52,651 nucleotides of DNA, from IMG/VR virus record IMGVR_UViG_3300037010_002190, positions 1 to 52,651 of that record; one strand, given 5' to 3'. This DNA comes from a virus. The notes below the pieces were generated by a model. The model had not been told where the DNA came from. It did no database searches and was given only the letters and a program-made list of their open reading frames with translations. How positions within the stretch are numbered: the stretch's first letter is position 1; every line of letters starts with the position of its first letter. This document shows positions 41,701 to 51,010 of this stretch, one piece after another. The position numbers and the translations under genes were made by a program.

Positions 41701-44700
41701 GACTACAATTCACAACAGCAGATAATCCTGTTGAACAAACATTCGTTGAAATTGCTACCAACGATCAAGTTCGTTGGGAACATCTACCAGATCAACAACA
41801 ATATGTCAATTCAACCACTAATTTATATTTTGAAGCAGATATTACAAATTCAACAACGATTCAAGTAAACAACTCACTAGAGGTTTACGAGCCAGGATTT
41901 AACGGTCCGAACATCGACGTTCATATTCCAAACGTCGGAGTTGTCGACGGGGTGATGGTTGTAGTGCATGATACAAAAGATTCTGTTTCTTCTGTTTTAG
42001 TTCCAAATGAGGATTATGTGAGAGATAATAATGACGTTCTGACAATTCTCTCAGATTTTGATAGTCAAATTGGTTTTGATAATGATGTGTACATTACTAC
42101 TTATCTAACCACAATGAATAAGTCAAAATACAATCCAGCATTCTTGATCGATAAGAAGACTATGAGTAAATTGGCTACAATAATGTTGTGGCACCCTGCA
42201 GTTGGATTCCACTATCAGGTCCCCATGAGTTTAATTGACTCATATCAGGATTTGGATAATGCTGTGTACAACAACACTTTATTGTTAAATAATGTGGATG
42301 CTCCTAATCCTTTAAAGGCTTGGAGTGTAGCTGAGAGTGGCAAGATTTGGTTAAGAACAAACTCTATTGATTATGTTCCATATTACAATTCTACAATATT
42401 CCCTGATGTTCGAGACCGAATTCGTAATTGGGGAAGATTGGCTGATTGGAGTGCCTTTGATGTTTATCAATGGACAGAATCTCCTGTTCCACCAGCACAA
42501 TGGACTCAGTATGTAACCCAATCTGTTAATAATGTACAGATTGCCCAAAATGATAAGCCAACAGGTATTCCGTTACAAAATCTGTTACGCAGATGTACGT
42601 ATGTTGCTTCGGATCTTACAACGCAGACAACAGATTGGGAATCTTTGATTTATGATCCATTTATTGAACGGAACGTTTACGTTGATGGGAACGGTGTAAT
42701 TATTCCTTCCAACTCCGGACAAATACAGGCTGTGAGTGTTACTTTTGGTGGAGGGGGGTACGAAACATCTCCAAACATTGCAATATCAGGGGGAGGTGGT
42801 TCTGGGTGTGTAACAACAGCACAGATTGGGATTGTAAATCCTGTACCCACAGGATATCCGCTTAGTACAACAATGAAAGTTATAAATGGTGGCACGGGGT
42901 ATTCTGTAAGTTCTCCTCCGTCTATCAACATTGTAGGTCCTACAATCGGAACCGTAGCAACAGCAACTGCCACTGTAGTTCAAAAAACTATTAAGTACGT
43001 TTCAAACATCACATTAACAAACGGAGGAAGCAATTTCTCTTCTGGTTCTACTGTACAGGTTACAATCGAGAGTGTTGATGGAAATGGATCTGGAGCAGAG
43101 GCAGAAGTAGTGCTGGCTCCTATTTCGACTACAACAGGGTTGTTTATTGAAGACATTGTTGTTTCAAATGGTGGAGATAATTATCGTTACGATGAAGTTA
43201 AGCCAATCTTTGTACCAAACAACAACCCAAATATTCCAACTCTTCTGGCTGTTGGTTATGCCCAGGTAGTGTCGGGAGGAATTTTTGAACTGGAAATTCA
43301 TAACTCTGGATCTGGCTACACTGTTGATGGAGTGTTTGATGTTCGTCTTTATTCAGTTGATGGTTCCGGTTACGGAGCTGCTGGAACAGTAACAATTTCT
43401 GGAGGATCAGTATCTGATGCTCAAATCACAAACCCAGGATCTGGATATTCACAGAATGCTATCGTAGAACTTTCTAGTTCATATTCTGGCTCTGCAACAA
43501 CTACTTTTTCCATAGTTGGAGTTATGAAGGGGTCTATTGGTTCGGTTACTTTAGCGTCAGATGTAGGTGCTATTAATTGGTATAATCCTCCTCTGTGGGA
43601 TTGGACAAACAAAACAGTTCCTTTAACGATGACTACTCCTTCTGGAAGTGGAACTGGAGCACTTTTCAGTGTTGAACTTGGAAATGCTGGTTTCACATAT
43701 GTTCAAAGTATCAAGGTTACTAATGGTGGTTCTGGATTTACATCAGCTCCAATTATAACAATAACCGATCTTACAGGAAAAGGTGCTGGTGCATCAGCAA
43801 CAGCTCAGGTTAGTCAAGAAATAACTGGGGTAGTTGATACGATTACAGTAACAAATGTTGGAAGTGGATACACAATAGTACCTACTGTTGTGATTGACAG
43901 CCCTCCAGGATACAGTCCAGGTTCAATTGCTTACTCAAAGGCCTCAGCTATCGCGTCAATTTCAGCAAATAACTCATCTGGTGTAACAGGAATAACACTG
44001 AAGAGTAGTGGTGAAGGATATACAATTGCTCCATCAGTCGTGTTTGAAAATACTGGGACTGGTGGAATTGGTGCAGAAGCTCATGCTGTATTAAAGTTTA
44101 TTGAAACGGGACGAGTTGATAGCATTGTTGTTACAAATGGTGGTTTAGGATATACATCAGTTCCAGAGATTAAAATAAACGACGATGGAGTTTTCGGGGC
44201 CCCTGCAGGTAATGGAGCGACAGCAGTTGCTACATTAACACAAATTCCTACCGGAACAGTATCTTCTATTACTATTAATGATGGTGGAACTTACTTGTTT
44301 GAACCTAACTCATTAGCAGACACAGGATCGGTAGCAATTGATATTAATTCTTCTGGTTCTGGAATTGGAGCAACTGCAACTGCAACATTATCTGACGTAA
44401 AAACTATGTCAAATTACATTAAAACTCTTTCGTTGGGTTCTGGAGGAAATAAGTATGAGCTCGAAGATGTTAGAAATAACCTAGTTCAAGTTTTAGCTTC
44501 CGACCCAAATGGAGGTGGAGTCCCAGCATTGGTTGGATATGGAGTTATGGATTCTGGAGGAGTTACAAGAGTTGAGGTTGAGAATCCTGGAAGTGGTTTA
44601 CAAGATAACACATATTCACTAGACTTCTTCGGAAGTGGATATGGAGCTTCTGCAACTGCTATTGTATCAGGTGGAAGAGTTGTATCAGTTTCCGTAACCA

Positions 44701-47336
44701 ATAGTGGAGGAGGATTTATTGAGAACCCAACTGCTATTTTAACTTCATCAGAAGCTAGTAATCTTCAGTCTGGTGTACATCTGTTCACAAATTATGTTGA
44801 AGCTCCAATTTTCAGTGTATCAACAAACTTCAACATAACAGCTGTAACAATTGCGACTGCTGGAACCGGATTAACCGATGGGGATTACCATTTTGATGAT
44901 GGTTTAGGTTTCGTTGTTGTGTCAGGAGGTGTTGCAGTTTCAGCTACAGTGACGAATCCTGTCATATATAATACCAACACCAAACCAACAATGACTGTGT
45001 CATCACTTGCAGGGGTAACGTTGAACACATTCGGATATTTCTCTGTTGCAAGCGTTGATACGACATTTTTCGGGAAGAATCTAACAGACGGACGATATCC
45101 ACTAGAGTTCACCGGTGGAAATGGTGGAGGTGCTTCGGCGTATATCAATGTGTACAATGGAACTGTTAGTGGGAATCCTATTAACAGTTCCGCTGGATCA
45201 TACGATTCAGTGCCATCGGCACAACTCAACAGTACTGTTCTTTCTGATATGAATATTATTACAGGAAATGCACTTCCTTCGTTTAAAGTACACATCGGAG
45301 GTGCTTTAACAGGGGTTTCGTTAGTTACACAAAATGTTGGAGGATGGGTTACTCAACCAACACTAAATGTAACGTCTCCGAGAGGAACCGGAGCTACAGT
45401 CAATGCAACATTTGGAAATATGATAGTGAAAACTATATCAAGAGTAACAATAACAAATGGTGGACTTAACTATACAACAGCTCCAACAATCCAATTTATA
45501 CCAATTGGATTAACGATGCAAAGACCAGCTTCTGGAACTGCCGTGATACAGTCAATTATGACTGGAACAATTTCAAAAATTTCCATGATATCAAAGGGTG
45601 CTGGATATTATGGAAAGGATAATGTATATAATGGTCCAGTTAATATGAGTATTTCTATTAACAATAAAAACGCCATTAACTCCACTGTTGTTGCTGCTCA
45701 AGCGTATCCAGTATTAGAAACTACATATGAAGTTGATAGTATTGTCATCGACAAACCTGGATTTGACTATAGTGTAAGTCCAACAGTTTCTTTGGTAGGA
45801 GGAGATGGAACAGGGGCAACAATTGATACGGTAACAATTAGCAGCATCACCAACCAAAGTGTTGTAGGAATGACTATCCAGTCTCCAGGAACAAATTACG
45901 TAGCAAACCCTGCTGTGGTAATAACTGGTGGTGGGGGTGTAGGAGCAACTGCTGAAGCTACAGCTAGTATCAACGTGTATGGATTTACTTTAGAGTTCCC
46001 AACAACTCTTGTTGATTATAAAACTGGAGATTCACTAGCTAAGAACAAGGAGTTACTAGTTGCAAACAAACAAACTGTAAACGTGTACAGGAATGGATTC
46101 AGTGTTGGATCAATTCCAGTATGGAATATCATTGATTCTACATTAGTAACTCCTCCTACAACTCCAGGTGTTGGAGATCTTTACGTTGTGTCTCAAGGGG
46201 GGTTAGGTGCATGGGTTGGTTTAGATAATCACCTCGTGATGTGGAATGGTTCTAAGTGGTATGATTATGGAAACACCACAAAAACAAGCTCAGAGGGTGG
46301 AAGTATTTTATATGAACACTTACCTCTTGCTGATCTATCCGGAGAAGGTTATTTTTCCAAGATACAAAATCAAGCAACCATTATCGATCCAACAAATATG
46401 AATAACTACGATAATATTCGTTTTGTGTTACCATTGTTCAACCAAACAACAGATCAACTAACTACAAACAACGTTGAATATCAGTTTGAGACTCCATATA
46501 CAAGTGTGGATTATTACAATGAACCTGACACAACCAGGAAGACAACAAAATACTATTTCTGGGTGAAAGATAAAACTAACACATCTTCAAGTCAACCACT
46601 GTCTCTGTTAGAAATTGCTGAACAATTAAAATCACCATCAACACCTTATATGTTTATGCAAGGATTCCAACCTACTAATACAGATACTGGAGCTCCGGCA
46701 AGATTTACTCAAGTTATAATTCGAGGAATATCAGATTTTATAACTGATGAAAATAGATATAAAATTCGGTTCCAACATAACCCAACCTTAAGAGATGAGA
46801 CTGACATCACTGCGAACTTAACTAAAAAGATTATGCACACAGAATGGGAGATGTTTAGACAGAATCAAACGTTTGCTGTATCAAAATTTTTGTGGACAAA
46901 ATTAACTGAGGCTGTTGTTGGTTATAAAGTAACAGATTCTTCTGTTGTAGTTCCAACGTTAAATAGGGTGTTATATGATCAAATGTTTGGCTCAGCAACT
47001 CGAATCGGTTTAGGGGAAGGACAAGCTTTTACAGATAAGAGTCTTTCTCTAAATACTATTGTTCAAACTATTGAAGATCCAAAGTATGATTTATCACCAG
47101 TTGACAAATCTTTGTTCTTGGATACTTATAGTTTTGATACCCCAGACGAAATTTTGAAGGCTATGAATTACATATATAATACATTCGCATATTCAGACAT
47201 TAACAGAATTTTCTTTGCATGTTTGCATGATGCACTTTCACTCAAAGAACAGTATGGAGATATAATGAAAACCTCTGCAATCGCAATTCATAGCGTCAAC
47301 GTTTTACAGACAGCTAATCAGGTGACAAATGGCTAA
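35718..47336 (+). CDS. Giant baseplate/tail structural protein (position of T4 gene 7)
   Basis: 3,872 residues from ATG 35718 (a TTG lies one codon upstream). The N-terminus has PIDFDKLVNWYQYFWYDVGN. Residues about 2335-3420 are a glycine-rich array of more than 20 degenerate units of the form VTNGGSGYTSAP ... GGGxGAxAxAxV. Residues 3420-3870 include GVGDLYVV...WNGSKWYDYG, a large wedge-like segment and the helical end DINRIFFACLHDALSLKEQYGD. The location after gp6 suggests gp7, but T4 gp7 has only 1,032 residues and I see no clear alignment by eye. It probably forms an extended outer part of the baseplate and fibre attachment. There are no stop codons or frameshifts. The stop overlaps the next gene by 8 bases. 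Confidence 0.75.
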   Translation: MTNFSDYKKVRTNLFEQLPETLQTDVNEAFLENTVNRYLTKSELSTIFGTIGEQSPSVATSTNIVESEVQRQAYQLQPLLFSNIATVNHISSYSDILREAENLGVDPLRLPQWGNTTSFNFAPPIDFDKLVNWYQYFWYDVGNPNSSPQYITIKNNCAVSTAQLKTKQTQYDNLIQSGGTPAELAAIQVELNILEIANNCACYGNNNTGWGTTQWDDNPLNWWKEINPSIITPSSPSSGDLWFNTSTSQLMYYDGTAWEIFIPAETSFGSFAWDMISSSIAGISCKMQNDPWSQQNKWVHQEDVPNVAIAKRAQMPIIEYNPFLELNEWTYTKRIWSYRDSYLDNWTTVTTSPSLYEMGIPINVTNIQNPKLITVSGDHTEILTRTNKIRISVGSINSFFTVVSSSFSAASNTTTMVVVESISTLLPFSSNTVVKFELTTTQSGKPWGGFLKHWALLTSETPVPINTQVENPVVLLESFTQNSVDQQVFMLTSNTFLTSQDTIRVYVNGQRQYGTFLEGWSTTGTNFISTDDATYSSISGTNYVGQSGKIYNGVLGNAISFLRVPKFGSTIRIELHPAALSDQYLGAVEVRTSTDADFNTTLFQTDYITLANFRKVDQVKTQTNQYPIFDLFDAAGNTAYQANSIFVFEENQNFAINTNIGKRIVVKSTNASPKDYSFQQLLVDPLTGSLLCYKDMWGVSSTNPEGLQSIWRTGVTDNEYIPKYVNEYRLTDGEQYTDSTGAVQTVDLQIGSSGGCWEIPQQLVYNVHHENRSTLLFSELYSHLKSIIDAQPQPQGFENMTSSYYRLIENPNYGLGGTIKEFNDSYDTFLSALFQTTSTPRSIIDFAQTQNDYNILSLQDYCIKNFVSLITGTTNTFVVASDVYDLFATKAIENFEQNSLNISVFGDTTAYDSVSGKGVKNWIATLPFLKLAYPVTPLVMIDEQLGIKQVMHHDGHISSINLPTSTVQSLNNQVITITNGAKGSHNSRPIWTGVYNGMFWLNVVTNTLYRFTVAEVGPTIPPTTYEIGSLWLNDLTGLLYKRSSANPQGWELVSGVVGDVEMAWVQADIETIIVNVIYQTEMKLYEAVPAFEQLVFDFNSLVTTQPNNSVQGTEQNTFVSYLQNQYYDYVQQTHSDPLTTTFKLSDPFTWNYSSVTNIPPVKSNGSATEWSGSWESIYELNFGTAYPHILPWRLQGYFDKPTWWDLEYADHTGVRRWSTQMWTNIKNGVIPVGYNTPTGVAGTGFVSQVDGYYFMCVDTLTDQLLPPYVSGSTQTFLNDYSIYIAPVGSTLNDSFSFGNQGPTERSWRISTYFNYGLLHIAFRMQPVKFLHSTFGPSFIEVAGLQVDLSSQKVYSHKDAVFHGDLDQNNQVIKIAGLNQWYVNFNRFNDLDINVSNFRETWTSWDALLSYQTESFVNTKSLQIYNDNFSVIPEDYQVLVKKTPDLSDYWIDTLLVTTQTVGKDWSVSDNFKIPRYDGDDWTFSVHTPSPIQHGLTYYGVKKYPCVFDPISDKGFIPNTMSLPWAILKGSIQPGQEVIYEPDDTLTWFTGSPVQVSSLGSLPAPLIANTTYYIIKEDDQTFKLATSYTDAVVGLAIDIITTTTSQVYVEEVASTFIALDGVRTSNVWNHLSIDKRFVYQDNTPGVYRGVQTLINVIDGYVSYLKDLGWSFNQSESTEIDIDTGKIVSWQNEIERLITSIYTGLGTVTVMYNTGSHVSNVVEYQEVNPFRNNVWFNTPRGIVSDIYTGSYTDIRTETTVYDQSGNTLPSDYLYVFRSDLRTRLRGCSLSGSVYSQSGRTNMTDDETIRPYNDPHIGGMHLFIDGYEHIIMFNDYTSEGYLVFDPFLGLSASKFTLDFEKNTSITYRPNVGGYYLSEGQLVQNIENSVETMGMYYDTYQVNETSNYIDYARSLLGYQPPKYLDQLGMSSKSKFIFWRGMIQDKGSVNALTSFINAKDFVSVKVDEIWAYKIGEFGNVDNKQYYDINIQPKDIGKNELRLQFTTADNPVEQTFVEIATNDQVRWEHLPDQQQYVNSTTNLYFEADITNSTTIQVNNSLEVYEPGFNGPNIDVHIPNVGVVDGVMVVVHDTKDSVSSVLVPNEDYVRDNNDVLTILSDFDSQIGFDNDVYITTYLTTMNKSKYNPAFLIDKKTMSKLATIMLWHPAVGFHYQVPMSLIDSYQDLDNAVYNNTLLLNNVDAPNPLKAWSVAESGKIWLRTNSIDYVPYYNSTIFPDVRDRIRNWGRLADWSAFDVYQWTESPVPPAQWTQYVTQSVNNVQIAQNDKPTGIPLQNLLRRCTYVASDLTTQTTDWESLIYDPFIERNVYVDGNGVIIPSNSGQIQAVSVTFGGGGYETSPNIAISGGGGSGCVTTAQIGIVNPVPTGYPLSTTMKVINGGTGYSVSSPPSINIVGPTIGTVATATATVVQKTIKYVSNITLTNGGSNFSSGSTVQVTIESVDGNGSGAEAEVVLAPISTTTGLFIEDIVVSNGGDNYRYDEVKPIFVPNNNPNIPTLLAVGYAQVVSGGIFELEIHNSGSGYTVDGVFDVRLYSVDGSGYGAAGTVTISGGSVSDAQITNPGSGYSQNAIVELSSSYSGSATTTFSIVGVMKGSIGSVTLASDVGAINWYNPPLWDWTNKTVPLTMTTPSGSGTGALFSVELGNAGFTYVQSIKVTNGGSGFTSAPIITITDLTGKGAGASATAQVSQEITGVVDTITVTNVGSGYTIVPTVVIDSPPGYSPGSIAYSKASAIASISANNSSGVTGITLKSSGEGYTIAPSVVFENTGTGGIGAEAHAVLKFIETGRVDSIVVTNGGLGYTSVPEIKINDDGVFGAPAGNGATAVATLTQIPTGTVSSITINDGGTYLFEPNSLADTGSVAIDINSSGSGIGATATATLSDVKTMSNYIKTLSLGSGGNKYELEDVRNNLVQVLASDPNGGGVPALVGYGVMDSGGVTRVEVENPGSGLQDNTYSLDFFGSGYGASATAIVSGGRVVSVSVTNSGGGFIENPTAILTSSEASNLQSGVHLFTNYVEAPIFSVSTNFNITAVTIATAGTGLTDGDYHFDDGLGFVVVSGGVAVSATVTNPVIYNTNTKPTMTVSSLAGVTLNTFGYFSVASVDTTFFGKNLTDGRYPLEFTGGNGGGASAYINVYNGTVSGNPINSSAGSYDSVPSAQLNSTVLSDMNIITGNALPSFKVHIGGALTGVSLVTQNVGGWVTQPTLNVTSPRGTGATVNATFGNMIVKTISRVTITNGGLNYTTAPTIQFIPIGLTMQRPASGTAVIQSIMTGTISKISMISKGAGYYGKDNVYNGPVNMSISINNKNAINSTVVAAQAYPVLETTYEVDSIVIDKPGFDYSVSPTVSLVGGDGTGATIDTVTISSITNQSVVGMTIQSPGTNYVANPAVVITGGGGVGATAEATASINVYGFTLEFPTTLVDYKTGDSLAKNKELLVANKQTVNVYRNGFSVGSIPVWNIIDSTLVTPPTTPGVGDLYVVSQGGLGAWVGLDNHLVMWNGSKWYDYGNTTKTSSEGGSILYEHLPLADLSGEGYFSKIQNQATIIDPTNMNNYDNIRFVLPLFNQTTDQLTTNNVEYQFETPYTSVDYYNEPDTTRKTTKYYFWVKDKTNTSSSQPLSLLEIAEQLKSPSTPYMFMQGFQPTNTDTGAPARFTQVIIRGISDFITDENRYKIRFQHNPTLRDETDITANLTKKIMHTEWEMFRQNQTFAVSKFLWTKLTEAVVGYKVTDSSVVVPTLNRVLYDQMFGSATRIGLGEGQAFTDKSLSLNTIVQTIEDPKYDLSPVDKSLFLDTYSFDTPDEILKAMNYIYNTFAYSDINRIFFACLHDALSLKEQYGDIMKTSAIAIHSVNVLQTANQVTNG
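42718..45981 (+). repeat. Glycine-rich repeat array within the giant structural gene
   Basis: At protein level a unit of roughly 35-55 residues repeats more than 20 times with consensus (V/I)-x-x-(I/V)-x-(V/I)-TNGGSGY-x-x-x-P-x-(I/V)-x-(I/F), then a Gly-rich turn with GAxAxAxV. Examples: VTNGGSGFTSAPIITI, VTNGGLGYTSVPEIKI, ITNGGLNYTTAPTIQF, IQSPGTNYVANPAVVI. DNA identity between units is low, so the array is old. It probably forms a long beta-structured stalk. Confidence 0.85.
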
Positions 47337-49956
47337 AGATCCAATTGCTGCTCTTATATCTTTTGTAAAGGATATTAAACCGTATCATACTAAAATCATC
47401 GAAGTTTTAGAGGATTATATTTACACCGATTTGATGTTTGTATCTTTCAAAGAAACTTTTAGTATGACAGGGACACTCGAGTTTGGGACTACGGATGAAA
47501 CCACACATTGTCCAGCAGGGTGGGGGATTCCTCCTTGGGGTGCACCATATTCAATTTCTCTTGAAGCAACTGTGGTTGGAAACATAACAGTAAATTCCAA
47601 TATGCTTAGCATATACAACATAATAACTCCGAATACGGTTGTCGTCCAAGGAGATCAGTCTTCTACAATTTCAGTTGGAGATATTTCTACTATCACTGAT
47701 TCATTTTTTAATGATGGGTCCTGGATTGTAGAAAATATATTTTATGATAGTACGAATGATAATACTAGACTTAATGTCGTGAATGTCACAAACCAGATCA
47801 ATCTAAACGTATATGGTGGATATACAACTGAACAACATCCACCAGGATATATTTGGGTGAATCCAACCAATTCAACAGCTTCGGAACAGTTAAAATTTTA
47901 TACAGGGGGAGTGTGGGTTTCCAGTTCAGTTTTATATCCACTTAATACAGATCCACAATTTATACAAGGATACACGGCACCAACTGGCTCAAACCCAGTT
48001 GGATCATATTGGTTCAATCTAAATGATAACACACTAAATCAATATGTTGGTGGGGTTTGGACCACAGTAAGTTCTTCAAACTATTTTGTTGGTACATCAA
48101 ACAACGAACTTAAAGCTAACCGTAACACTTTCTATATTGCTGGTAATGTTTCCAATTACATCGGTCCAGCTGATTCGATAGAAATATCAAATTCGGTTGA
48201 TAACCAAAATGGAGCTTGGTATGTACGAAGCGCGTGCTACAACACAAAAAACACTGCTTTACAGGTTCAGCACATTACAGACTCAACTGTTGATGGTGCT
48301 ATCTATACTAGAATTACTCAACCACCAACAACTCCAAGGTGGCCTTCTGGATTATATTGGTTTGATACTTTATCTAATGTATCAAACCCACTTAAAGTGT
48401 GGAATGGTGCGACCTGGGTTGTCCCATCTGGAACAATTTCGGTAACTGATACCACGCCAGTAACAGCCATTGTTGGGGATTTGTGGTACAAACCGACTAC
48501 AAATTTATTATTCAAATATACAACGACATGGGATCAGATTGCTGCAACCAATTACGTATTCGGGTTAGTTCCGGAAACGAATGACTTTAGTCCTGGTTTT
48601 ATTTTTGAAGGTCCAAAGGTTGTGGATTGGTCATTCAAATTTGACTTAATCGGTGTTGAACCATTGATGTCATCATTTATTCCTAATGAAGATTTTACTA
48701 ATGGGCTATCCAGTTGCAAACATGCTCAAATGTTACCAGATCCTACAGCACCAGGAGTTGTGTTTGTTATTGATGGAGATCAACTTTCTGCGTTCACTGG
48801 AAAACGAAACTTTATCGTACAAGGGTCTACTGGCAATGATGGTGTGTGGCAAATTGTTTCTTTAACATATGATCCAATATTGAAAACGACCTCGATCGTA
48901 GCTTCGTTCAATAACATCTCTAACATTTCCGTAGATCCGACTGCAACGTCGTCTGAATTCACGATGAAATGGAACTCTGACGTTGGATATTCATTAACCG
49001 GATCAGACTTATTTCTACCTATGACAAAGGCTGTTGTAACATCATTTGTAATTTCCAATTTTGATGAACCTCAGATATGTAGTTCTACTTCATCAACTGG
49101 GGTTACTTCAATATTTAAAGAATCATACACAATGGATGTATCGCTTCCAACCACAACAGCACCATTCAACATTTTAGGCGTTAACAGTTTAATCAATCCA
49201 ACAATTTTTATCATATCTGGAAATCAATCAAGATACTTTCCCGTTGGAGCAGTTTTTGATATTACAAACTCAGGTTCAAATGATGGTTTGTGGACTGTAC
49301 AAGCTTCGCAGTTTAATATAACTACCGGTAATACAGAAGTAATTCCTGTTGAACCAATCCCTGAGTTTATATTACCAAACGGAAACGTCGTTTTTGAACG
49401 TTTCGGGTTGACTGAAGTAATTACCACTGGAATCACAGAAAATAATATCCCACCAGCTTGGGAATTTTATTACCATGCAGCACCAACGACAAAAATCGAA
49501 ACAATTGATGGAGTAACCAATTCAGTGGTATTAAAAGGAGACATGCGAAGATTTTATCCGGCTGGATCAGTTGTTACAATTCAGAACTCGAAGAATGATA
49601 CTGGTTCGTGGAACTGGACTACAACACAAACAACATACGTTCAACCGACTATATCTCACCCTGAAGGTCAAACTTTTGTTAAAATATTCGAACCAATGAT
49701 AATAACAGCACCTTATGGAACCATATCCAGTGTGCCTAGTTGGGTGAGAGGAATTGGTTGGGATACCGTGGGCTGGTCTGACGAAAACAATTATTGGTTA
49801 ACAATAACTGAGTCTAACCCATTGGGAGGCCCTGGGGCTGTTACCATTGTAAATTATGACGTTGGGATGGAAAACCTTGGATCGTACGACGAGACTACAT
49901 TTGGGGAGGGAGGGTACGGGGATTCTTTACAACAATCACTACAGTTCCCTATCTAA
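47329..49956 (+). CDS. Large baseplate/tail structural protein (position of T4 gene 8)
   Basis: 875 residues beginning MAKDPIAALISFVKDIKPYH and containing several copies of the G-D/S-x-W-F-N...L...W-N-G-x-x-W beta-hairpin unit (for example NPVGSYWFNLNDNTLNQY and IVGDLWYKPTTNLLFKY). T4 gp8 has 334 residues; I cannot align it by eye, so the gp8 name is withheld. The start overlaps the giant gene by 8 bases, so the two are translationally coupled, and a structural role in the baseplate follows from position. The C-terminal 400 residues have repeated IXNSGSNDGLWTV-like strands. Confidence 0.65.
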   Translation: MAKDPIAALISFVKDIKPYHTKIIEVLEDYIYTDLMFVSFKETFSMTGTLEFGTTDETTHCPAGWGIPPWGAPYSISLEATVVGNITVNSNMLSIYNIITPNTVVVQGDQSSTISVGDISTITDSFFNDGSWIVENIFYDSTNDNTRLNVVNVTNQINLNVYGGYTTEQHPPGYIWVNPTNSTASEQLKFYTGGVWVSSSVLYPLNTDPQFIQGYTAPTGSNPVGSYWFNLNDNTLNQYVGGVWTTVSSSNYFVGTSNNELKANRNTFYIAGNVSNYIGPADSIEISNSVDNQNGAWYVRSACYNTKNTALQVQHITDSTVDGAIYTRITQPPTTPRWPSGLYWFDTLSNVSNPLKVWNGATWVVPSGTISVTDTTPVTAIVGDLWYKPTTNLLFKYTTTWDQIAATNYVFGLVPETNDFSPGFIFEGPKVVDWSFKFDLIGVEPLMSSFIPNEDFTNGLSSCKHAQMLPDPTAPGVVFVIDGDQLSAFTGKRNFIVQGSTGNDGVWQIVSLTYDPILKTTSIVASFNNISNISVDPTATSSEFTMKWNSDVGYSLTGSDLFLPMTKAVVTSFVISNFDEPQICSSTSSTGVTSIFKESYTMDVSLPTTTAPFNILGVNSLINPTIFIISGNQSRYFPVGAVFDITNSGSNDGLWTVQASQFNITTGNTEVIPVEPIPEFILPNGNVVFERFGLTEVITTGITENNIPPAWEFYYHAAPTTKIETIDGVTNSVVLKGDMRRFYPAGSVVTIQNSKNDTGSWNWTTTQTTYVQPTISHPEGQTFVKIFEPMIITAPYGTISSVPSWVRGIGWDTVGWSDENNYWLTITESNPLGGPGAVTIVNYDVGMENLGSYDETTFGEGGYGDSLQQSLQFPI

Positions 49957-50009
49957 AAATAAAAATACGACCAAAAAATATAGACTAAATATATAAAAAT
50001 ACCATATCA

Positions 50010-50017
50010 TATAAATA
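50010..50017 (+). promoter_or_regulatory. Late promoter (TATAAATA)
   Basis: Exact consensus, 22 bases before the ATG at 50040, in an 83-base AT-rich gap after the large structural gene. Confidence 0.75.
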
Positions 50018-50039
50018 ACATAAAGGGGTAATAATTTAA

Positions 50040-51005
50040 ATGAACATACCTTTTCGTCAAGGGTTGGTGAGTTATCAAACTGATAACAACTCAAATCCAG
50101 CTTTCCTACAAAAGGCTTCCAGTGGAAACTATATCAATTTGTTTATTTCACCTATTCCAACTGTAGTAGCCTTTGCTCATGAAAACACAGATTATCTTTT
50201 TGAAGAAGTGAATACTGTACTCAATGCTTGGGGACCATTTAATGACTCCACACAGTATTGGTTGTACTGGGATATTAACTTATTAACCGCTGTCAGAACG
50301 TTTGGGTTAACAAAGTGGAGTCCAATAACATCATTAACTGCACCTCAAAACCCAAAGGTAGATCAACATTGGTTTAACCTCGCTAACACATCTATGAATT
50401 TCTGGAATGGAAGTAGGTGGGTTGAGGTAGTCCGCTGTTTTGCTGGATCGTATGATGGTTCTACACCAAATCCACACCGTTCAGGTACTCAGGTTAGTTT
50501 GGGTTTCCCAGTTAAAGCTGGATATATACTGTTCGATGACGACGAAAAACCTGTAAAGAAATGGAAACGAGATAACTCAGGTTTATTTTTAACAACTGAG
50601 ACACCAATGCTTACTCACAGTTCCAGAATATCGAATATAGTTCTTGATGGAGCTACTCAGGTAGTAAAAGCAAATCAAAACATTCCTGCTTGGTCAGCAG
50701 TTACACTGGATGGATATGATTCTATAGTACTTGCATCACATTTCGATCAAACTAGACCTTCAATCGGAATTACCAGATGGGATATGAGTCCAGGGGATGT
50801 TGGAATAATAACATCCCGTGGATATATTACAAACAATAATTGGAACTGGTCCGTACCAGCCACGTCTCCGTTGTTCGTGGGTGAGTCAGGACAAATAACA
50901 ACCACTGTTCCCCAGACTGGATCAATTCAACAGATAGGTGTAGTTGTAAATTCTGACACTATCCTCGTTGATATTAAAACTCAAATAATTTTAGAAGCAG
51001 TATGA
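50040..51005 (+). CDS. Putative virion structural protein (baseplate or fibre-associated)
   Basis: 321 residues starting MNIPFRQGLVSYQTDNNSNP. Residues 95-125 (NPKVDQHWFNLANTSMNFWN then GSRW) are the same small beta-hairpin unit seen in the two large upstream genes. The C-terminal SVPATSPLFVGESGQITTTV and SIQQIGVVVNSDTILVDI are strand repeats common at the ends of phage structural proteins. It is read from a late promoter. Position fits a T4 gp9/gp10-like connector for fibres, but no sequence match is visible. Confidence 0.6.
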   Translation: MNIPFRQGLVSYQTDNNSNPAFLQKASSGNYINLFISPIPTVVAFAHENTDYLFEEVNTVLNAWGPFNDSTQYWLYWDINLLTAVRTFGLTKWSPITSLTAPQNPKVDQHWFNLANTSMNFWNGSRWVEVVRCFAGSYDGSTPNPHRSGTQVSLGFPVKAGYILFDDDEKPVKKWKRDNSGLFLTTETPMLTHSSRISNIVLDGATQVVKANQNIPAWSAVTLDGYDSIVLASHFDQTRPSIGITRWDMSPGDVGIITSRGYITNNNWNWSVPATSPLFVGESGQITTTVPQTGSIQQIGVVVNSDTILVDIKTQIILEAV

Positions 51006-51010
51006 GGAGT

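Noticed and set aside
47329-49956. Naming the 875-residue protein gp8
   Set aside because: Position fits T4 gene 8, but no sequence resemblance is visible, so the name is withheld.
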